Positions 58,317 through 64,000 of a stretch of 64,000 bases of DNA are shown here, in pieces. The stretch is from Bartonella alsatica (GTDB lineage: Bacteria; Pseudomonadota; Alphaproteobacteria; Rhizobiales; Rhizobiaceae). A model generated the notes under the pieces. That model did not search any database. It was not told the origin of the DNA and saw nothing but the letters and a program-made list of their open reading frames with translations. The stretch covers positions 660,001 to 724,000 of the forward strand of contig NZ_CP058235.1 in NCBI RefSeq assembly GCF_013388295.1, written 5' to 3'. How positions within the stretch are numbered: the first letter of the stretch is position 1; every line of letters starts with the position of its first letter. The position numbers and the translations under genes were made by a program.

Positions 58317-59550
58317 TCTCTCACTCCAAACAATATTTAAAACATCACACAACCAATCATACGGCCCAAACATTGAACAACACAAATATCGTCAACAGAA
58401 AACAGTGTAATATCCATGAAACAAATCTAAAGAACAGCAAAAACACTGGAAATCAGCTGCATCGGCAATATTATCCATAGCCACCTCATAGAGAATCATT
58501 CTACCAATAACAACCCCAGCAACAAATCTTGTGAGCTCTTCCTTACAAAACCACATTTATTTTCTTAAAAAGAAATGAAAGTGAATTTGAACATATCATA
58601 TAGCTCTATTTTGTGCAGAGTGTTTTATCGCTCCATATCCCTCTCATCAAAAGCCATCTCACTGAAACCCTCACACCGACATCTACCCTATCAGTAACCA
58701 CTTCCCAGAAAATACTCTTTATTAGAGAGAAAATACTCTTGATTAGAGTAAGTCCACTTTTATAAAAATTTGTAAAAAGAATCATTCTACCAACAACAAC
58801 CCCAGCAACAAATCCTGTGAGCGCCTCCTTACAAAACCACATTTATTTTCTTAAAAAGAAATGAAAGTGAATTTGAACATATCATATAGCTCTATTTTGT
58901 GCAGAGTGTTTTATCGCTCCATATCCCTCTCATCAAAAGCCATCTCACTGAAACCCTCACACCGACATCTACCCTCTCAGTAATCACTTCCCAGAAAATA
59001 CTCTTTATTAAAATACTCTTGATTAGAGTAAGTCCACTTTTATAAAAATTTGCAATTTGTTCAGATCTTTATCCAATGTCCTTTAATTGTTCAGATCTTT
59101 ATTTATCAAATAACATGATATTATTTTGACTATTTTCATCATGCATAAGCAGATTTTCAGACTTATTCTTCTCATCGAAATTCCATTTTCGGCAAAGAAC
59201 AATTTTTGTAAAGAGTAAAAGTATTTTTTATAATGATAGGCATGTTGCCCAGAACACCCTAAAATACTATTCATAAGGAATATATTTTGAATGAAATATA
59301 TTACTACCGAAGTTGAGAACAAAATAAAATCAAAAAACAAAACAGTAGCACCAAAATCATCCAAATTACGACAGATTTTTCAGCCTTTTTTCTATTATAC
59401 TGATTTTCTAAACTATCACATAATTATCTCAAATCTTGAAGTACAAAATAAGTATCCATAGAAAATGTAACAATCAATCAGTATAAAATACAAAAAAAAT
59501 ATATTTTCTTGACTATTTCTATTATCTCACACAAATATCCAATTCTTACG
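58317..59550. other. Gap upstream of the iteron-like array, with a 286-bp duplication
   Basis: No gene is supported. A 286-bp direct duplication occupies 58494 to about 59060. Minus-strand frames within the copies contain a hydrophobic stretch (FVAGVVVGRMILF) but no ribosome binding site. The segment 59061-59550 is AT-rich and featureless by eye. Confidence 0.5.
58494..59060. repeat. 286-bp direct duplication
   Basis: The segment beginning AATCATTCTACCAA at 58494 recurs at 58780 with the same order of blocks: ACAAAACCACATTTATTTTC, then GAACATATCATATAGCTC, then TCACACCGACATCTACCCT. The copies differ by a few bases and one small deletion (about 59005). Confidence 0.93.
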
Positions 59551-59960
59551 AGGTGCATCCAACCCTCACAGGATGCACCCCGCCTTAGGGTGCATTAAAA
59601 TCCTCACAAAATGCACCCCAATCCCATAGGGTGCATCCCCAACTCTCACAGGATGCACCCCGCCTTAGGATGCACCAAAACCCGTACAAGATGCACCCCA
59701 ATCTCATAGGGTGCATCCCCAACTCTCACAGGATGCACCCCGCCTTAGGATGCACCAAAACCCGTACAAGATGCACCCCAATCTCATAGGGTGCATCCAA
59801 CCCTCACAGGATGCACCCCAGCCCTCACAGGATGCACCCTAACCCTCATAAGATGCACCCCGCCCCTTATAGGGTGTATTCCAGCCCTCATAGGAAGCAC
59901 CCTATTTACAAGATGCACCCTAACTCACATAGAATGCATCTCACTTCTCATAAGATGTGT
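59551..59960. repeat. Iteron-like array of about 20 GGATGCACC motifs, candidate replication origin element
   Basis: The motif GGATGCACC or its complement GGTGCATCC occurs about 20 times in 410 bases. Positions include 59551, 59571, 59588, 59609, 59629, 59651, 59668, 59689, 59709, 59731 and 59748. Spacing is 17-22 bases, about two helix turns. Orientation changes between sites, so neighbouring sites form imperfect palindromes. A higher-order 80-base block is repeated at 59629 and 59709. The last copies (from about 59870) are degenerate. Regular iterons of this kind are typical of initiator protein binding sites. That it is an origin is inference. Confidence 0.65.
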
Positions 59961-61930
59961 TTAGTTGTTATAAGTATTCCGCCCTTATAAACCTCTCCAT
60001 GGCACAAAACAGAAATTTGCCAGCAGCTATTTTGTCACCCATCATATGAGTCTACGTACTAAAATCTTCAAATCCTCTTTTATAAAATAGGGTTCAAAAG
60101 AATTAATTAAGGCAAATAAGAGTAAATTTTGTCAATTTATGGGCAAATTTTATTCTTTTTTATGACTGTTGCATTTTTACTATATTTATTTAAATTAAGT
60201 TTTTATATAATACATTTTGATATTTATCAAAAAAAATAAATAATATTAAAAAAAAATAAAAATATTATTTTTTTCATAAAAAATGCAATAAAAATTATAT
60301 TATATTTAGAATATCAATAATATATTATTATAGTTAATAACTATACATCGAACATTATTCATAATAATACTACCAATTAAAATAATAAATAATTTTATTA
60401 TTTTAATAATATAACATATAATGTATTACAGTTACCAATAAAAATATTTATCCATCAATAATAAAGATAAATTTAAAATTTATAATAAAAATGGAAATTC
60501 ATTGCATAAACAAATTGTATTTTTGTAATCTATTACTTATATTTTTATATAAATACTTTTTATATAAAAAATATAATGGAAATGTATAATATTCTTTAAA
60601 GTGAATTACAATTATTGTTATATATTAAAAAGTTAAATATTGAAAAAGTCTCTAAAAAAGATGGAGTTTTGTTTTTCTTTTTATTGACAATGATATTACT
60701 TTACTTCAAAATTTTTACCAGCTACCTCCCCTGAAGCATCTACTTAGAGCAACCTTACTGTTTTCCCCCTCAACACCAATCACTGTTTCCTCCCACCACT
60801 GTATCCCCATGTAACGCCATGTATGAGAAAAAGCCTTACATTACTACAGAATGGATAAATGTTGAAAAACCAAAAAAAAACAGTCCGAACAACACGACAT
60901 TTTTGCATCTTGATCAACCAACACACATTTGAAGAAATCTGATCATTTTATGCATTAAAGCCTGTATATCAGTCTCAAAGAAAATTGAAATCGCCCTTTC
61001 AAGATTTCTTCTAAAGATAACGTAGCGTGTTTTAAACAAAACAACACACATTATTTACAAGCCAATAATCATGTTAAAAAAAAACAGCTTCTTTCAATAA
61101 GAAAAACAAGAGATACGAAAGCAGGAGCAACAAAAAAATAGAATTATGTCCCATAATTTCAGAATAGTCTTATGATAAAAACAATTTTTTATAGACAAAA
61201 AAGATAGAGAAGTTAAAATTCGTTTATCCCCTACAGAGGATATAATAAAAGATGGACAAACAAGAAAGCAGGAGTGTCAAATAGTCTTTTCATTAAGACT
61301 GCACTATTAGAGTATTATCAATATTTATTTGAAAATAAAAGCCATTTTATGATACAATAATGATGAACAAATTTTACTTATACAGATGTATTTTGTTCAA
61401 TACAAGATAAAATTTCCTCGAAAAAGGATAAAAATATGCTTAACAACATGATGCACATAAAGCTTTTTGATTCTGTAGCCTATAACAAAACAATAGCTTC
61501 GCAAGTAAAGCTTAAAAATTTCTGCAAAACCTTCTCGAGCAGAAAGATCAATAAACCACCGCATCGAAACACACAACGCCCTGCCCCCATAATGGGATCC
61601 TTTCTATAATAGTCTTCAATATATTTTTGGATTCATATTTGCTAAAAATTACTTTTCAATCTCTTAACACAGGTTCAAAATTCTGTAGCAGGTAAACGGG
61701 AACTATCAAAGGAAAGAAAAATGGTGGTGAACAACTTGCAACAGAGATTATTTTGCCATCCATAAAAAACGTTGCACTTATTTGAGGTAAAAAGTCAATT
61801 TCACAATGGTTGTTTTTTATCAGTAACCATCATTCCTTATGCATTCCCAATTACAGCATTTACTCAAAAGCTTTTTGCCCCACTATTCTTCTTAAACAAA
61901 CAGTTTCTTTTAAATGCAAATGGTAAATTC
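59961..61930. other. Strongly AT-rich block and flanks, candidate unwinding element
   Basis: About 60100-60720 is nearly all A and T, with long ATTATTAT-type stretches and few G or C, much more extreme than the surroundings. It directly follows the iteron-like array and precedes a gene for an AT-hook-containing protein. A DNA unwinding element next to iterons is the simple reading. The rest, 60721-61930, has no gene I could support. Confidence 0.55.
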
Positions 61931-62488
61931 ATGACAACACGTAAAAAACGCGGTAGACCTAGAATAACAGGGAAACTAAGAGAACCAAATGGCCGTATTT
62001 CACGTGCCAAAAACCCACGGATAGGGCCTTTTCAACATACAATTGAAATGCGTGCTAAACACTTTGGCTTAACTATAGAAGAAGCAAAAAATCCACTTTC
62101 GAGTTCCTATATTGGGCGTCTTTGTTTACTTGGATATAAGCAAGATGCATTGAGCATCAGTAAAGAGCAATATGATACTGCGCAACGATATTTGCAAATC
62201 AGAAACGACTATTTATGTGCCAAAGGTTTGCCAAACGGCTATTATGATGATTTTATGCACGCATCAGATGAAAAAGCACAAAAACAATGGCTTCAAAAAG
62301 CAACCAATCATTATGAGGATATGAAAGAAGTGATTAAGGAAGCACAACATCTGCATCGCCAACATAACTTTCATGCCGCGTTACAATATCTTGTTGTAGA
62401 AGATCAATCGCTTCCCTATCTTGTCTGTTCATTACGTATTATTCTGAATGCGCTTCGTAAACATTTTGAAGGTTCAACGAAAGAATGA
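61931..62488 (+). CDS. AT-hook-containing phage protein
   Basis: From the ATG at 61931 the frame encodes 185 residues. The N-terminus has an AT-hook motif (KKRGRPRITGK) followed by RISRAKNPRIGPFQHTIEMR, then a helical domain (HFGLTIEEAKNPL, SSSYIGRLCLLG) and a long helical C-terminus. Proteins with this start occur in alphaproteobacterial phages and prophages next to small terminase or replication genes. AT-hooks bind the minor groove of AT-rich DNA, and a strongly AT-rich block lies 1.2 kb upstream. Its ribosome binding site is weak. The function is unknown. Confidence 0.65.
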   Translation: MTTRKKRGRPRITGKLREPNGRISRAKNPRIGPFQHTIEMRAKHFGLTIEEAKNPLSSSYIGRLCLLGYKQDALSISKEQYDTAQRYLQIRNDYLCAKGLPNGYYDDFMHASDEKAQKQWLQKATNHYEDMKEVIKEAQHLHRQHNFHAALQYLVVEDQSLPYLVCSLRIILNALRKHFEGSTKE

Positions 62489-63809
62489 TCCTCCAATGTA
62501 AGCACAGATGCGGAAATATTTCTGTATTATGATTCTATATCTAGATAGCATTACACTCTATTGTTCATACAGCGACACCCTGAAAATTTAGTGCAAAAAA
62601 TAAACGCTATAGTGCTAAAGATAACAAAACTGCCCCACCAACATCTTCTCACCTAAATGCTTTCTGCCAAATCAGCCTCAAGGTTTTACTCAGCCTCAAG
62701 GTTTTACCTTGGCAAAAATATATTTTTCTTCTTCCCACAAAGGGCATTAATTTTGAGCATGTCACTCAACGCTGTTTTGTGTAGAGATTTTATAGAGCAA
62801 AAGTTCTACATTGGCATCCAGCCACATCAATCAACCTAGCAACCAACCATCTACTATGCCAGCCTTTACAAAACCCCGTTATCAACAAGCCTAACTTCAA
62901 AGTTTCATCTTGGAAAAATCACACTTTTGTTTTCCAAAAGAAAAAAATCGTTTTTCTGCATTAAAAAAACTTCTCAACTGAAACAGCAGAATTTCCTGCA
63001 CGATCAGCAAATCCACTTTAAAAAAACACTAAGTTACACTTTTATGTTGACAGTGTGTGAAAAATCCTATTTAATGACGGGTGCGGGAGAGGTTTTTTTG
63101 TATCTATATCTCAGTATTGTTCGTTTATAGAATTATAAATATTACACTCTCCGAGAATGATAAAAGATTATAAAAATACAATGTTCTCTGTGTCTCATTT
63201 CAGCTTTCTTTCACATAAAAAGCATTTACCGTTGGAATATTAATCTGACCTGTTAAAAATGTAATATATCTTTAGCGTTAAACCATCAGCAATAACCATA
63301 ATTGCTCTATTCACCTGTGCTACTCCCATCATGAAGTAGAAGCTTGAAGGAGATATAAGGAAAATACTTGCCTAGTATATCTATGAACTAAATTATACAA
63401 GTTATCAAAAAATCGAACAAAACAAGAAAATTAGGTTAGGTTTTTAGAAATTAGGAATTTTAGATCTTTAAGGCAGAAGAAACTAACATGAAAAAATGTG
63501 ATTATCAAACGCAGTATAAAAGCATAACAAGTGTAAATAATGCAAAAAGCTTTTATTTTAAAATACCACGATGACGTTACAAATACACGCCTTACTTTCC
63601 ATAATTTTTTAAGATGCAGAAGACACCCATATTTTAAATACTAGAAGATTAAAATTTTAGTTTAGAAAACTTTTTTACGAAAATTTCTAAAACTTAAAGA
63701 ATGATCTTATAACTTTGCTTTTTAAGGTAAAAAGAAATCAATATAAAACACTATTTAGCCAAAATTGAAAAAAATAATGAATGCCGATTTTCAACACGGA
63801 GATTCATTT
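62489..63809. other. Gap without recognisable genes
   Basis: A 17-base unit (TCAGCCTCAAGGTTTTA) is duplicated near 62673-62707. Short open frames near 62657-62839 and 62927-63130 have no ribosome binding site and are not called. The last 40 bases are the leader of the gene that starts at 63810. Confidence 0.5.
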
Positions 63810-64000
63810 ATGAAACCACAAGCTTCACAAAACGACGCCCAAAATTCATCACTAACACAAGAAAGTGATAGTAAAAATGAGTCATTAGAAAGTCCTCTTG
63901 CACGATTAGAGAAGAGCGGCATCCAAAAAGAAAAGGCCCCATTCAGCCAAGAGAAATTAAAAGGCATTATTACAGACTTAGAAAATGACATCACCAGTGG
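63810..64000 (+). CDS. Start of a gene of unknown function (runs past the window)
   Basis: The ATG at 63810 has CGGAG upstream at a good distance. The first 63 codons are open and encode a polar, charged N-terminus (MKPQASQNDAQNSSLTQESD) with acidic and basic clusters and no membrane segment. The rest is outside the window. I cannot assign a family. By location it may be a further phage module gene. Confidence 0.6.
   Translation, partial: MKPQASQNDAQNSSLTQESDSKNESLESPLARLEKSGIQKEKAPFSQEKLKGIITDLENDITS

Noticed and set aside
59551..59960. The array looked at first like a CRISPR
   Set aside because: The repeats are only about 9-12 bases, the spacing is about 20 bases, orientation alternates, and no cas genes are near.

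Overview
This window looks like the chromosome of a Bartonella species, probably of the rodent-associated, repeat-rich kind. It is an AT-rich alphaproteobacterial sequence with Rhizobiales gene orders: nepR-ecfG/phyR, infA-maf-yacG, and 6S RNA-5-FTHF cyclo-ligase-ymdB. It has long gene-poor gaps full of tandem repeats and decayed duplicates, and phage modules of the type described for the Bartonella gene transfer agent (BaGTA). The species assignment is inference; no database was searched.

Layout. 1-12.6 kb: the end of an M23 peptidase; a lipoprotein-like metallophosphoesterase; the complete general stress response (GSR) locus (membrane HisKA_2-type kinase, EcfG sigma, NepR, PhyR, HWE kinase); two small envelope proteins; a DUF4167 protein; an isolated fdhE; and a small membrane protein. 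12.6-15.3 kb is decayed sequence. 15.3-27.8 kb (minus strand) is a podovirus-like virion cluster: small-terminase candidate, large terminase, portal, scaffold candidate, N4-gp56-type capsid, adaptor, gp10-like tail hub, a GNAT-like protein, an S74-domain protein and a tail-collar protein. No integrase or lysis gene was recognised. 28.5-49.5 kb is mostly core genome: clpB, yacG, maf, infA, DUF5993-dsbB, purE-purK, rpmJ, a TPR protein, 6S RNA, the cyclo-ligase gene, ymdB, murA and tRNA-Thr. These genes are separated by large tandem-repeat arrays. 49.6-64 kb is a phage early/replication module: YqaJ/lambda-type exonuclease, small phage proteins, XRE repressor, a DUF1376-type protein with a decayed tandem copy, primase-helicase, a DUF6456-like protein, an iteron-like array of about 20 sites followed by a strongly AT-rich block, an AT-hook-containing protein and the start of one more gene.

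How it fits together. The GSR genes form a partner-switching circuit: phosphorylated PhyR takes NepR away from EcfG. The divergent nepR/phyR spacer has a perfect inverted repeat that puts one GGAAC element toward each side, consistent with autoregulation by EcfG. The virion cluster near 16-28 kb and the replication module near 50-64 kb may be two halves of one domesticated phage system. BaGTA packages host DNA and is reported to be linked to a phage-derived run-off replication origin. The array at 59.55-59.96 kb plus the AT-rich block at about 60.1-60.7 kb is the best candidate for such an origin here. An intrinsic terminator lies directly upstream of the major capsid gene.

Tandem duplication is the dominant mutational signature. 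It ranges from 13-14 bp arrays to 192-363 bp units. It has entered coding sequence in purK (hexapeptide repeat), the TPR gene, the DUF1376-type gene and the primase-helicase linker.
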